A stretch of 64,000 nt of DNA from Bacteroidota bacterium (GCA_016845175.1 JAERTD010000028.1:124001-188000); one strand, 5' to 3'. Positions 53,045-61,160 are shown, counted from the first letter of the stretch. Program-made: numbers and translations. Notes: generated by a model from the sequence alone, not told the origin.

Positions 53045-55981
53045 CTATTCTCTAGGATCATTTTGAAAGGGCATTTTCGCCATTTTCATTACTTCAATGC
53101 TGGCATAGCCGAATTCCGAGACTACTTTTCCCAGGATGAGATAGACGCCATGCCCCCTGAACGGATATGCTTTTAAAGTGTCAGGGAAGTGAGTGGTGTC
53201 AAAGAATTCCCCTTGATGGTCGGTAAAGGTTGCAAAATGCATCATCTCATGCTTTACAGTACGCACATATTTAATGGTGACCAATAATCCCATCACGCGT
53301 ACCCACTGACCCAGTTTCTGATCAAGATCAGTAGCCATTACTTCACCCCGGAAGGCTGTTTTGAGCATGTCAAAATAGCTCATGCTCAGCGGAAAGTCGA
53401 GCAATTCTATCTCATCATATGCGTCTTCAAGTGGGTTATGCTCCAGTTTGGGGAGTGTATACTGTTTGCTCTGGCTTTCGAAGAGCGCTTTTGTTTTCAC
53501 CTGATTTTTACTGGTTTTTAGCAAGAGGTGGGCCTCCCAGAGGAGTTGCGATTTGTTTTTCTTGGTGAAGCGAAAAGCATCAACGCGAATGAGAATAATC
53601 AGTTGCTCAATACCCGGATCTACTCTACGGATAAAGTCCTCCAAGTTTTTGAAAGCACCTTCTTCAAGACGTTTGTCAGTAATCTTGTGGGCTGTTTTTT
53701 TCTCCAGTCGCGCAATATGGATGAAGCCGGTGTAAATATCGCTTCCCGTAATACTGGTTGTGTAATCGCTGTTGTTTACACAGGGCAGATGCAGTTGTCC
53801 ACCCTGACGCCGTGCCTCATAGAAATACACCCACGAATGGTAAAATCCTCCAAAATTGTTAATGACAGCCACCTGGAACTCAAGTGGGTAATGAGCTTTA
53901 AGGTAGAGGCTCTGGAAGCTCTCCACAGCATAAGAGGCTGAATGTGCCTTGGAAAAAGAGTAGCCGGCAAAGGACTCGATTTGCCGCCATACCTCTTTGG
54001 TGATATGATCAGGGTAGCCCCTTTCCTTACAATTGGAAAAGAATTTGTCCACGATGGCTTGAAACTCTTTTTTGCCCCTGTACTTTCCGCTCATGGCACG
54101 TCGGAGCACATCGGCATCAGCAAGGTCAAGCCCTGCAAAGTGATGGCAAACCTTGAGCACATCTTCCTGGTATACCATTACCCCATAAGTTTCTTGCAGT
54201 TGTTCCCGCATCACAGGATGGATGTATTCGAAGGTAGTGGGATTGTGGAAGCGGTGTATATATTCCCTCATCATGCCTGAGCGGGCCACTCCCGGCCTGA
54301 TAATGGAGCTGGCAGCCACCAGAGTCAGGTAGTCATCGCATTCCAGCTTCTTAAGTAAACCCCTGGTGGCAGGGCTTTCAATATAAAAACAGCCGTTGGT
54401 TTCAGCTCTTTTTAGCTGGGCCTTCACCTTGGGGTCTTTTTTAAACATTTCAACCTGATGTACATCCACCCGCACACCCTGATTCTGGCTGATGAGTTCG
54501 GTGGCATCGTTAATGTGACCGATGCCCCGCTGGCTCAGGATATCGAGTTTTTCGAAGCCGATGTCTTCTGCCACATACATATCCCACTGTGTGGTGGGGA
54601 AACCCTTGGGAGGCAGATCCAGAGCAGTATAACAATTGATGGGTTCTTCGGAAATCAGGATGCCACCGGCATGAATACTTCTGAGGTTGGGGAAGTCAGT
54701 CATCATTTGTGCGATGGAATGGATGTGGCGTGTGATATTGCTTTTACCAACTTCACCCATGGGATTGCGGGTCAGAACATCAATTTCTGCTTTGGGTAAA
54801 CCATGGACCTTGCCCAACTCGCGATAAATAGATTTGCCCTTGAAGCTTACGGAAGTACCCAGTAAAGCCGTGTGTTTCCGCCCATAACGTTTGAAGATAT
54901 AGTCCTGGACTTCTTCACGGTCTTTCCACGAATAGTCGATGTCGAAGTCCGGAGGACTTGAACGCCTGGGATTGATGAAGCGCTCAAAATACAAATCCAG
55001 TTCAATGGGATCCACATCGGTGATTTTCAAACAGTAGGCCACCACACTGTTGGCACCACTCCCTCGCCCCACATGGTAAAAGCCTCGCGACATACTGTAG
55101 CGGATGATGTCCCAGGTGATGAGAAAGTAGGAAGAGAAATTCAATTTGTCGATGATAGCCAGCTCATTGCGAACCCTCGAAATGGCGATCTTGTTATTTT
55201 TCCCGTATCTGTATACCAAACCGTCATAGGCTAGCTTTTCCAACAATACCCTGTCGTCGTAGCGGTTTCCGGTAAACAGCTGTTTGTTTTTGAAGGAAGT
55301 GTAATCAAAATCGATGCTGCAGTTATTGATGATGCGTTGGGTGTTTTGCAGGATGCGGGGATAGGCCTCGAAGGCTTTTATTATGTACTCCTGTGGGATG
55401 AGATACTCATCAGACTCAGCATACATACCTGGTTTTAAGTGGCTCAGGAGTAAGTTGTGGTCTATGGCGCGTAGGTTTTGATGCAGGTAGAAAGTCTTTT
55501 TGTCCAGAAAACTCACCGGCTGCTGAATCACCATTTTTGAGATGGCCTTTTTCGATTGAGTGATTAGTTTGTGTATTTGTGATGCTTTTATGCCAACGAA
55601 CTCATGCTCCTTTAAGGGCTGTGGAAGTTTTTTTTCAAAAGGGTAAATGATGTAGGTATGCATGAAATCAGGTGCCACAGCTTGTTGCTCTTTTTCCCCC
55701 AGATTGATGACACTCATATACTCGTTGATTTCTCTGAAACCTTCGTTGTTTCTGGCAATTGCTGTGAACATCAGGGTGTCGCCATCTCTGAATTCCATGC
55801 CTCCGATGGGCTTGATATTCTGAGATTTACAGGCTTTTACAAAGTCTATCATCCCCGATGAATTGTTGATATCGGTGAGAGCCATGGCCCTTATACCCAT
55901 GCTGGCAGCTTTTTCTGTAAGTGCATCTATCGAGAAAGTGCCGTAGCGTAAGCTATAATATGAATGGGTGTTTAAATACAA
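53045..55981 (-). CDS. Error-prone-type DNA polymerase III alpha subunit (DnaE2/ImuC-like)
   Basis: A 978-residue second DnaE, shorter than the replicative one and without the N-terminal exonuclease. The PHP domain opens LNTHSYYSLRYG and has LTDINNSSG, so metal ligands present in the replicative enzyme (HVH and DH) are partly replaced, arguing against a proofreading function. The polymerase core has PDFDIDY (D345, D347) and D480 in EKLDILSQ, so catalysis should be intact. The C-terminus has an OB-fold near 890-960. It lies downstream of the Y-family polymerase on the same strand; such pairs act together in damage-induced mutagenesis. It is called by architecture and context, not by experiment. 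Confidence 0.88.
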   Translation of the reverse strand: MYLNTHSYYSLRYGTFSIDALTEKAASMGIRAMALTDINNSSGMIDFVKACKSQNIKPIGGMEFRDGDTLMFTAIARNNEGFREINEYMSVINLGEKEQQAVAPDFMHTYIIYPFEKKLPQPLKEHEFVGIKASQIHKLITQSKKAISKMVIQQPVSFLDKKTFYLHQNLRAIDHNLLLSHLKPGMYAESDEYLIPQEYIIKAFEAYPRILQNTQRIINNCSIDFDYTSFKNKQLFTGNRYDDRVLLEKLAYDGLVYRYGKNNKIAISRVRNELAIIDKLNFSSYFLITWDIIRYSMSRGFYHVGRGSGANSVVAYCLKITDVDPIELDLYFERFINPRRSSPPDFDIDYSWKDREEVQDYIFKRYGRKHTALLGTSVSFKGKSIYRELGKVHGLPKAEIDVLTRNPMGEVGKSNITRHIHSIAQMMTDFPNLRSIHAGGILISEEPINCYTALDLPPKGFPTTQWDMYVAEDIGFEKLDILSQRGIGHINDATELISQNQGVRVDVHQVEMFKKDPKVKAQLKRAETNGCFYIESPATRGLLKKLECDDYLTLVAASSIIRPGVARSGMMREYIHRFHNPTTFEYIHPVMREQLQETYGVMVYQEDVLKVCHHFAGLDLADADVLRRAMSGKYRGKKEFQAIVDKFFSNCKERGYPDHITKEVWRQIESFAGYSFSKAHSASYAVESFQSLYLKAHYPLEFQVAVINNFGGFYHSWVYFYEARRQGGQLHLPCVNNSDYTTSITGSDIYTGFIHIARLEKKTAHKITDKRLEEGAFKNLEDFIRRVDPGIEQLIILIRVDAFRFTKKNKSQLLWEAHLLLKTSKNQVKTKALFESQSKQYTLPKLEHNPLEDAYDEIELLDFPLSMSYFDMLKTAFRGEVMATDLDQKLGQWVRVMGLLVTIKYVRTVKHEMMHFATFTDHQGEFFDTTHFPDTLKAYPFRGHGVYLILGKVVSEFGYASIEVMKMAKMPFQNDPRE

Positions 55982-56035
55982 GACTTCTTCTGAGGTTTAG
56001 GTGATAACACCTTTACATAAAACATAATGCATTGC

Positions 56036-56067
56036 CCATAATCCATAATCGATAATCCATAATCCAT
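56036..56067. repeat. Seven-base tandem repeat between dinB-like and dnaE2-like genes
   Basis: CCATAAT occurs at 56036, 56043 and 56057, with one variant CGATAAT at 56050 and a truncated end CCAT at 56064, giving about 4.5 units. It fills the space directly after the Y-family polymerase stop. Confidence 0.85.
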
Positions 56068-56068
56068 C

Positions 56069-57217
56069 TCAGACCCCCACTGCTCTTTTTACAGCCTTTT
56101 TTCCAAAGCGCATCCTGATGCTATCCATGGCCTGGTAGAGGCTGGTCATTTCAGGCGTATCTTCAAAAAGGTCGAGTTGCTGGTTGCCGCCCACCAGATG
56201 ACTGAACCTGACGCCAATGAGGCGGATAAGCATGCGCCTGCTGTATAGACGCTCGAATAGTTCCAGGGCTGTCTGTATGAGGACATGATCGAAAGAAGTG
56301 TAGCTGAGGTGTTTTTGCAGGGTGTGGGTGTCAAAATTGGAATACCGGATCTTGACAGTGATGCAGGCAGTTAGTTTTTGCTTTTTTCGTAGCTCGTAAG
56401 CGATTTTTTCCACCATGGTGATCAGCAGACTTTTGAGATAAACCATGTCGGTGGTGTCGCGGTCGAAGGTGCGCTCAGTACTGATTGACTTTCGTTCCGA
56501 GTACTGTACCACCGGTGTCATATCAATGCCATTGGCCTTTTTCCAGATGCTGATTCCATTTTTTCCCATTACCTGAGTAATCATTTCCGGAGGGATCATG
56601 CTCAGGGTCCGAATGGTGGAGACCCCCATGGATCTCAGCAACTGATAGCTTTTCTTTCCAACCATGGGTATCTTCTTTATGGATAAAGGAAAGAGGAAAG
56701 GTTTTACATTTTTTTGGGGCACATAAAGCTCCCCGTTTGGTTTGGCTTCTCCGGTGGCAATTTTGGATACGGTTTTGTTGGTAGACAGACCGAAGGAGAT
56801 GGGGAGGCCCGTATTTTTTATGATGCGTTCACGGAGTTCGTGCGACCATTTTAAGCTTCCGAAGAAACGATCCATACCGGTGATGTCGAGGTAGTGCTCA
56901 TCAATGGATGCTTTCTCGTATAACGGAGCGCTTTCGGCAATAATGTCGGTAACCATTTTCGAGTATTTGCCATAGGCTTCCTGGTCGCCACGAATAAAAA
57001 TCGCATCTCCGCACAATTGTTTGGCCATACGCATGGGCATGGCCGAATGAACACCAAACCGACGGGCTTCGTAGCTGCAGCCTGCCACAACACCACGGTC
57101 AGACATCCCCCCAATAATAATAGGTTTGCCCATGAGGCTGCTGTTTATCAGTCGCTCTACAGATACAAAAAAGGTATCTAAATCAAGATGTACTATGGTC
57201 CGGTCGTTGGAATACAT
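56069..57217 (-). CDS. dinB: Y-family DNA polymerase (DinB-like)
   Basis: A 382-residue translesion polymerase. The catalytic metal sites are HLDLDTFFVSVE (D12) and ASIDEHYLDIT (D106, E107); the common form SIDEAYLD has His here instead of Ala. YEARRFGVHSAM is the classical steric-gate neighbour. The finger/thumb region with IPMVGKKSYQLLRSMGV is a helix-hairpin-helix. A C-terminal beta-clamp motif QQLDLF lies at 346-351. It is closer to DinB (Pol IV) than to ImuB, because the acidic catalytic residues are present. It is transcribed away from the regulator at 57635, and the DnaE2-like gene follows after 87 bases. Confidence 0.9.
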   Translation of the reverse strand: MYSNDRTIVHLDLDTFFVSVERLINSSLMGKPIIIGGMSDRGVVAGCSYEARRFGVHSAMPMRMAKQLCGDAIFIRGDQEAYGKYSKMVTDIIAESAPLYEKASIDEHYLDITGMDRFFGSLKWSHELRERIIKNTGLPISFGLSTNKTVSKIATGEAKPNGELYVPQKNVKPFLFPLSIKKIPMVGKKSYQLLRSMGVSTIRTLSMIPPEMITQVMGKNGISIWKKANGIDMTPVVQYSERKSISTERTFDRDTTDMVYLKSLLITMVEKIAYELRKKQKLTACITVKIRYSNFDTHTLQKHLSYTSFDHVLIQTALELFERLYSRRMLIRLIGVRFSHLVGGNQQLDLFEDTPEMTSLYQAMDSIRMRFGKKAVKRAVGV

Positions 57218-57239
57218 TAAAAATTATTTGACAGAATAC

Positions 57240-57269
57240 TTGACATTCAAAATATATACTGTATCTTTG
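57240..57269 (+). promoter_or_regulatory. Consensus promoter for the LexA-like regulator
   Basis: TTG (57240-57242), a 19-base spacer and TATCTTTG (57262-57269) match the Bacteroidota consensus. Transcription from here would give a leader of about 360 bases before the ATG at 57635, containing the four hairpins at 57364-57577. Confidence 0.65.
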
Positions 57270-57286
57270 ATTAGAATATAATCAAA
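57266..57286. promoter_or_regulatory. Candidate operator: perfect 8+8 palindrome in the divergent promoter region
   Basis: TTTGATTA is followed by a 5-base spacer (GAATA) and its exact reverse complement TAATCAAA. It overlaps the last four bases of the -7 element and the expected transcription start of the regulator, and lies 49 bases upstream of the Y-polymerase ATG. A further half-site-like ATAATCA lies at 57301. This is the expected place for a LexA-like repressor to bind; binding is inferred. Confidence 0.6.
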
Positions 57287-57363
57287 TAAACGACTACAAT
57301 ATAATCACAACTTGTTTAGAAATCCAAGGGGAAAAAGGAAATAAATAACTGAATTGTTTATTT

Positions 57364-57577
57364 CCCTACCTAAAAGACAGGGAGATTTAAGGGATTCAGA
57401 TTGTTGTGAAGAAAGATAGGTTTATCAGTTACCCCGGCCTTCAGGCCAGGGATGGAAGAGAATAGAAGGTTCGGAGGATTTGTCTATCACCCTGCCCTGA
57501 AGGACAGGGAAACTTATGGAGACAATGTTTTGTGAAGAAGGGGTGGTTTCTCAGTTACCCCGGCCTTGAGGCCGGGG
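57364..57577. repeat. 126-bp tandem duplication of paired hairpins in the regulator leader
   Basis: Four inverted repeats are spaced as A-B-A'-B'. A units start at 57364 and 57490 (CCCT...GACAGGGA); B units (TCAGTTACCCCGGCCTT-AGGCC) start at 57425 and 57551. Both pairs are offset by exactly 126 bases, so a 126-bp block was duplicated and has since diverged. TGTGAAGAA is also shared between copies. The B' stem (CCCCGGCC, TTGA, GGCCGGGG) is the most stable. Outside the repeats, 57218-57634 holds the promoter and operator and no gene. Confidence 0.85.
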
Positions 57578-57634
57578 ACAGAAGCCAGGGATAAAAGATT
57601 TGCAACGAAAAATAAATAATAAAAACCAGGAGAT

Positions 57635-58435
57635 ATGCACTTTAAAGAGAATATCAAATTACTACGAAAACGACGTGGCCGCACTCAGGATGAGGTGGCT
57701 TTTGCTCTGGAATTGAAAAGGTCCACTTTGAGTGGCTATGAGAATGGAGTAGGCCACCCGGCCATTGAACTGCTCATTAAATTTTCAGAGTATTTTGGTG
57801 TAGCCATTGATACCCTTGTAAAGGTAGACCTGTCTTCCTTGACTGAAAGTCAACTGTCGCAGTTGGAACGGGGTTACGACACCTATATAAAAGGAAGTAA
57901 GCTTCGTGTGCTGGCAACTACTGTCGATAGTGATAATGAGGAGAATATCGAATTGGTAAATGAAAAAGCAAGTGCGGGTTATGCCACCGGATTTGCAGAC
58001 CCTGAGTATATCAGAATACTGCCAACATTTAAACTCCCCTTTCTCTCAAAACAAAAAAAATACAGGAGTTTCCAGATATCCGGCGATTCGATGCTTCCCA
58101 TACCCGATGCCTCTTATGTAACCGGTGAGTTCTTACAGGATTGGAATTTTCTGCGCAACCACCATGCCTATATTTTGCTTACCCGTGATGATGGTATTGT
58201 GTTTAAAGTGATAGAGAACAAAATCGACAGTGAAGCCAAGTTGACACTGCATTCTTTGAACCCACTGTATGAACCCTATGACATCGCCATTGCTGAGGTC
58301 AAAGAAATCTGGAAGTTTGTGAACTTTATCAGTTCTGAAATGCCTGAGCCAAATAAAGAAAAAGATCAGCTTGTGGATGAAGTTAAAATGCTGAAACGAC
58401 AGGTGCAGGCCATACAGATGAAGTTGAACCTGTAA
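57635..58435 (+). CDS. XRE/S24 LexA-like autocleaving regulator
   Basis: A 266-residue repressor-like protein. Residues 5-62 are an XRE-type helix-turn-helix (KLLRKRRGRTQDEVAFALEL, STLSGYENGVGHP). Residues about 115-230 are an S24 peptidase domain: ISGDSMLPIPD carries the serine S152, and VFKVIENK carries the lysine K191, 39 residues apart, close to LexA's 37. An Ala-Gly pair (A114-G115 in KASAGYATG) lies 38 residues before the serine, where LexA has its cleavage site. The C-terminal 35 residues form a coiled coil. It probably represses itself and the divergent dinB-dnaE2 pair and cleaves upon DNA damage. The GAG-like leader repeats separate it from its promoter. Confidence 0.88.
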   Translation: MHFKENIKLLRKRRGRTQDEVAFALELKRSTLSGYENGVGHPAIELLIKFSEYFGVAIDTLVKVDLSSLTESQLSQLERGYDTYIKGSKLRVLATTVDSDNEENIELVNEKASAGYATGFADPEYIRILPTFKLPFLSKQKKYRSFQISGDSMLPIPDASYVTGEFLQDWNFLRNHHAYILLTRDDGIVFKVIENKIDSEAKLTLHSLNPLYEPYDIAIAEVKEIWKFVNFISSEMPEPNKEKDQLVDEVKMLKRQVQAIQMKLNL

Positions 58436-58483
58436 ATATGATTGTAAGACTACTGAAAGTCTGATCCTCTGAATTAATATCCC

Positions 58484-59833
58484 ATGCCGCGTTACGCCAT
58501 TATCGATATCGAAACTACCGGCCTGAGTCCAGCTGCTGAAAAAATTACTGAAATTGCCATTTTCATTCATGATGGTCAGCAGTTGGTCGATGAGTTTGTA
58601 AGCCTGATCAATCCTGAAAAGAAGATACCCTATCGTATCATTCAAATGACCGGAATAAACAATCAAATGGTTGAGCAGGCACCCAAGTTCTATGAAGTAG
58701 CGAAGAAAATTGTAGAGATCACAAAGGATTGCATTATTGTTGGCCATAATGTACGCTTCGACTATGGTTTTATTAGAAACGAATTCAAGAGCCTAGGTTA
58801 TGATTTTCACAGTCCTACCCTCGACACCATTAAGCTGAGTCGTAAACTGATACCTGGTCGGCCATCCTATGGATTGGGTAAACTATGTAAAGATCTGGGC
58901 ATCGAGAATACAGCCCGACACAGAGCTGCCGGAGATGCCATGGCAACACTTAAGCTGTTTGAACTGCTTAGATCAATCGAAGAAGATTTAGACAGTGTGA
59001 ATGTTCGTGGTGTTCAATCTGATGTGAGCAAATCACTATTGAAAGACCTTCCCAAGACCACTGGTGTCTACTATTTTTATAACAAAAATCAGGATTTGAT
59101 TTATGTAGGCAAATCAGTGAATATCCACGATCGGGTCCTGTCACATTTAAATAACAACCTACATAAAAAGGCTGTTGAAATGAAGGAAGCCATCGCCGAT
59201 GTAGGTGTAGAACTGACTGGCAGCGAACTGGTGGCATTACTACTGGAATCCTCTGAAATCAAAAAGCATCAACCTTTTTATAACAGGGCTCAACGACGTA
59301 CATTTTTCAATTACGGTCTGTATGATTTTAAAGATGAAAAAGGTTACATCAATCTGAAAGTCATGCGTCTCATAGATAATCGAAGCCCTGTATATACCTA
59401 TAGTTCTGCTCAGGAAGGAAGAACCCATGTGGAACGACTGTCAGAAACCTATCAGCTGTGCCAAAAACTTTGTGGGCTTTATGATACTCAGGGGGCCTGT
59501 TTTCATTATCAAATCCACCAATGCGAAGGAGCCTGCATTGGTAAAGAGGATAGCGAAGCTTATAATTCAAGAGTGATAGATGCATTGGACAATTATCATT
59601 TTGAACAGCAAAATTTCTTTTTGCTGGATGTGGGTCGCAACGAACGAGAACGTTCTGTGGTTAAAGTAGAGCATGGCAGATATATAGGTTATGGATTTGC
59701 CGATATCGAATTGAATAACGGTAACCTCCAGAATTTCCATGATTGCATACAACCTATGAAAGACAACAAAGAGGTCCGGCAGATAATCAAATCTTTTATG
59801 AAGAAAAACCAAACAGAGACCGTTTTCTACTAA
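58484..59833 (+). CDS. DEDDh exonuclease fused to a GIY-YIG (UvrC/Cho-like) nuclease
   Basis: A 449-residue putative repair nuclease. Residues 1-165 are a DnaQ-like exonuclease: DIETTG (D8, E10), HNVRFDYGF near 88, and HRAAGDA near 145 completing the DEDDh set. Residues about 195-280 are a GIY-YIG domain: TTGVYYFYNKNQDLIYVGKS followed by VNIHDRVLSHL. Next comes a UvrC/Cho-like cysteine-containing stretch (LCGLYDTQGACFHYQIHQCE and GAC). Exonuclease-UvrC N-terminus fusions are known in Actinobacteria and Bacteroidota. It starts 49 bases after the LexA-like gene, so it is likely in the same transcript and damage-induced. Confidence 0.88.
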   Translation: MPRYAIIDIETTGLSPAAEKITEIAIFIHDGQQLVDEFVSLINPEKKIPYRIIQMTGINNQMVEQAPKFYEVAKKIVEITKDCIIVGHNVRFDYGFIRNEFKSLGYDFHSPTLDTIKLSRKLIPGRPSYGLGKLCKDLGIENTARHRAAGDAMATLKLFELLRSIEEDLDSVNVRGVQSDVSKSLLKDLPKTTGVYYFYNKNQDLIYVGKSVNIHDRVLSHLNNNLHKKAVEMKEAIADVGVELTGSELVALLLESSEIKKHQPFYNRAQRRTFFNYGLYDFKDEKGYINLKVMRLIDNRSPVYTYSSAQEGRTHVERLSETYQLCQKLCGLYDTQGACFHYQIHQCEGACIGKEDSEAYNSRVIDALDNYHFEQQNFFLLDVGRNERERSVVKVEHGRYIGYGFADIELNNGNLQNFHDCIQPMKDNKEVRQIIKSFMKKNQTETVFY

Positions 59834-59941
59834 TCAAACAATTGTTGAGAAAGCCTGACTGGATGCATAAAAATTGCATCCTGATTCTGTTGATTTTGCT
59901 GGGTTCTTTCGCATGTTTCACTAACTTTACGGCAAAAAGCA

Positions 59942-60829
59942 ATGAACATCCTTTTCAACGAAGTATTCCTTAATCACAATAAGGATAGTCTGGCAGAAGG
60001 AGCCTACCGGATTAAGAAATTTCCATCACGCTATAAGAATCAAAGTCTGGATGGAGAGAAATGGATCAACCTTATTCATTCTGAAAGATATAGGGAAAGC
60101 ATAAAAGCAGCTTGTGAACAGGAGGAAATCGTTGCAGAAGTAGCTCTGAACAGAGATAGCTATCAAGCGGCTATTGAAGCAGTGGGGCTGACTGTCAAAG
60201 CTTCTCAGCAATCTGGTTTTGCGGTAGTGCGACCACCGGGACATCATGCTGGTGTTTCACATGCAGCCGGATTTTGTTTTTTCAATAATATTGCCATCGC
60301 ATCACAACGCCTGGTCGACCAGGGTAAAAGGGTTTTTATATTTGATTTCGATGGTCATCATGGTGATGGAACCCAGGCCATTTTCTATGAGTCTGATCAG
60401 GTTTTTTATTGTTCTGTACATCAATTGTATGCCTATCCATTTACAGGTTTTATTACTGAAACAGGAAGCGGCAAGGGGCAGGGGTATACCTTGAATCTTC
60501 CTTTATTAGCAGGAAGTGGTGATGATAAATTTTTGAAAGCTGTGGATCAGGCCATTGCAGCAGCTAAGACGTTTAAGCCTGATATGATTGCCATTTCCGC
60601 CGGTTTTGATGCCTATGAAAAAGATAGTTTGCTGAGTCTGGATATCACCCAAAAAGCTTTTTATGAATGTGGCTTCAGATGGAGACGGGCCTTTCCAAGG
60701 TTGTTTGCTGTATTGGAAGGTGGTTATCATGAGGATCTGTTGGAGTGTGTGGAAACCTTTGTGGATGGTGTAAATGTGGGTGGTCGTCCAAGGAAAAACC
60801 TATATGATACAGATATGTCTGTGGGATAG
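59942..60829 (+). CDS. Histone deacetylase-family (acetoin utilisation-type) hydrolase
   Basis: A 295-residue zinc hydrolase of the arginase/deacetylase fold. The active site is visible: PPGHHAGVSHAAGFCFFNN (the two catalytic histidines), zinc ligands Asp and His in FDFDGHHGDGTQ, the second Asp in SAGFDAYEKD, and the transition-state tyrosine in LEGGYHEDL. Bacterial members remove acetyl groups from polyamines, acetoin-linked substrates or proteins; the substrate here is unknown. No signal peptide is present. It starts about 108 bases after the nuclease gene, with a short non-coding stretch between. Confidence 0.9.
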   Translation: MNILFNEVFLNHNKDSLAEGAYRIKKFPSRYKNQSLDGEKWINLIHSERYRESIKAACEQEEIVAEVALNRDSYQAAIEAVGLTVKASQQSGFAVVRPPGHHAGVSHAAGFCFFNNIAIASQRLVDQGKRVFIFDFDGHHGDGTQAIFYESDQVFYCSVHQLYAYPFTGFITETGSGKGQGYTLNLPLLAGSGDDKFLKAVDQAIAAAKTFKPDMIAISAGFDAYEKDSLLSLDITQKAFYECGFRWRRAFPRLFAVLEGGYHEDLLECVETFVDGVNVGGRPRKNLYDTDMSVG

Positions 60830-60904
60830 GTCAATCCTTAGCAAGACTTAGAATTTTTTTTAAGAGATATTACCTTGTAATTCCAATTCGGAATGACCTG
60901 TCGA

Positions 60905-60959
60905 TGATCTCTGATTGGGGTTATGGGCTCATTCGGAAACCCGAATCCTCTTTGAGGAT
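60905..60959. repeat. 55-bp intergenic element, copy 1 of 3
   Basis: It contains CTGATTGGGG and then two overlapping hairpins (ATTCGG-AAAC-CCGAAT and GAATCCTC-TTT-GAGGAT). The two hairpins share GAAT, so only one can form at a time. This copy stands alone; the other two are part of the tRNA-Ser tails at 61012 and 61447. It differs from them at a few positions and by one missing base. Confidence 0.85.
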
Positions 60960-61011
60960 CGGATTACCGACTGAACAGAACATCTTGATGGTTTTTGAGG
61001 ATTACTTTCAG

Positions 61012-61067
61012 TGATCCCTGATTGGGGTTTAAGGACTCATTCGGAAACCCGAATCCTCTTTGAGGAT
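61012..61067. repeat. 55-bp intergenic element, copy 2 of 3
   Basis: It begins TGATCCCTGATTGGGG and carries the same two overlapping hairpins as copy 1, here with stems ATTCGG/CCGAAT (61039-61054) and GAATCCTC/GAGGATTC (61051-61069). Confidence 0.9.
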
Positions 61068-61123
61068 TCTTAGGTTTTGTGTTTCCTTCTCACAGCGACA
61101 GTACACTGTCCTGCTCGCAGAAA

Positions 61124-61154
61124 ACACAAAACCCTAACGCAAGCGTTAGGGTTT
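61124..61154 (-). terminator. Terminator of tRNA-Ser(CGA)
   Basis: On the minus strand AAACCCTAACGC and GCGTTAGGGTTT form a 12-bp perfect stem around a two-base gap (61154-61129), then TTGTGTTTT. It starts 7 bases beyond the tRNA 3' end. Confidence 0.85.
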
Positions 61155-61160
61155 CCTCTG

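Noticed and set aside
57364-57577. Spaced palindromes that could be taken for a CRISPR array
   Set aside because: There are only four units of two kinds, they alternate with a fixed 126-bp period, and the spacers are also similar between copies. That is a tandem duplication, not repeats with unique spacers; no cas gene is near.
59743-59973. Short frame ending in a lipoprotein-like stretch (ILILLILLGSFACF)
   Set aside because: It overlaps the end of the nuclease gene and the start of the deacetylase gene, and stops about 25 residues after the putative Cys, too short for a lipoprotein. The resemblance is probably chance.
61073-61154. Possible integron attC-like site in the tRNA tails
   Set aside because: The outer arms lack the GTTRRRY/RYYYAAC core and no integrase or cassette genes are near; a tRNA terminator explains the main stem.
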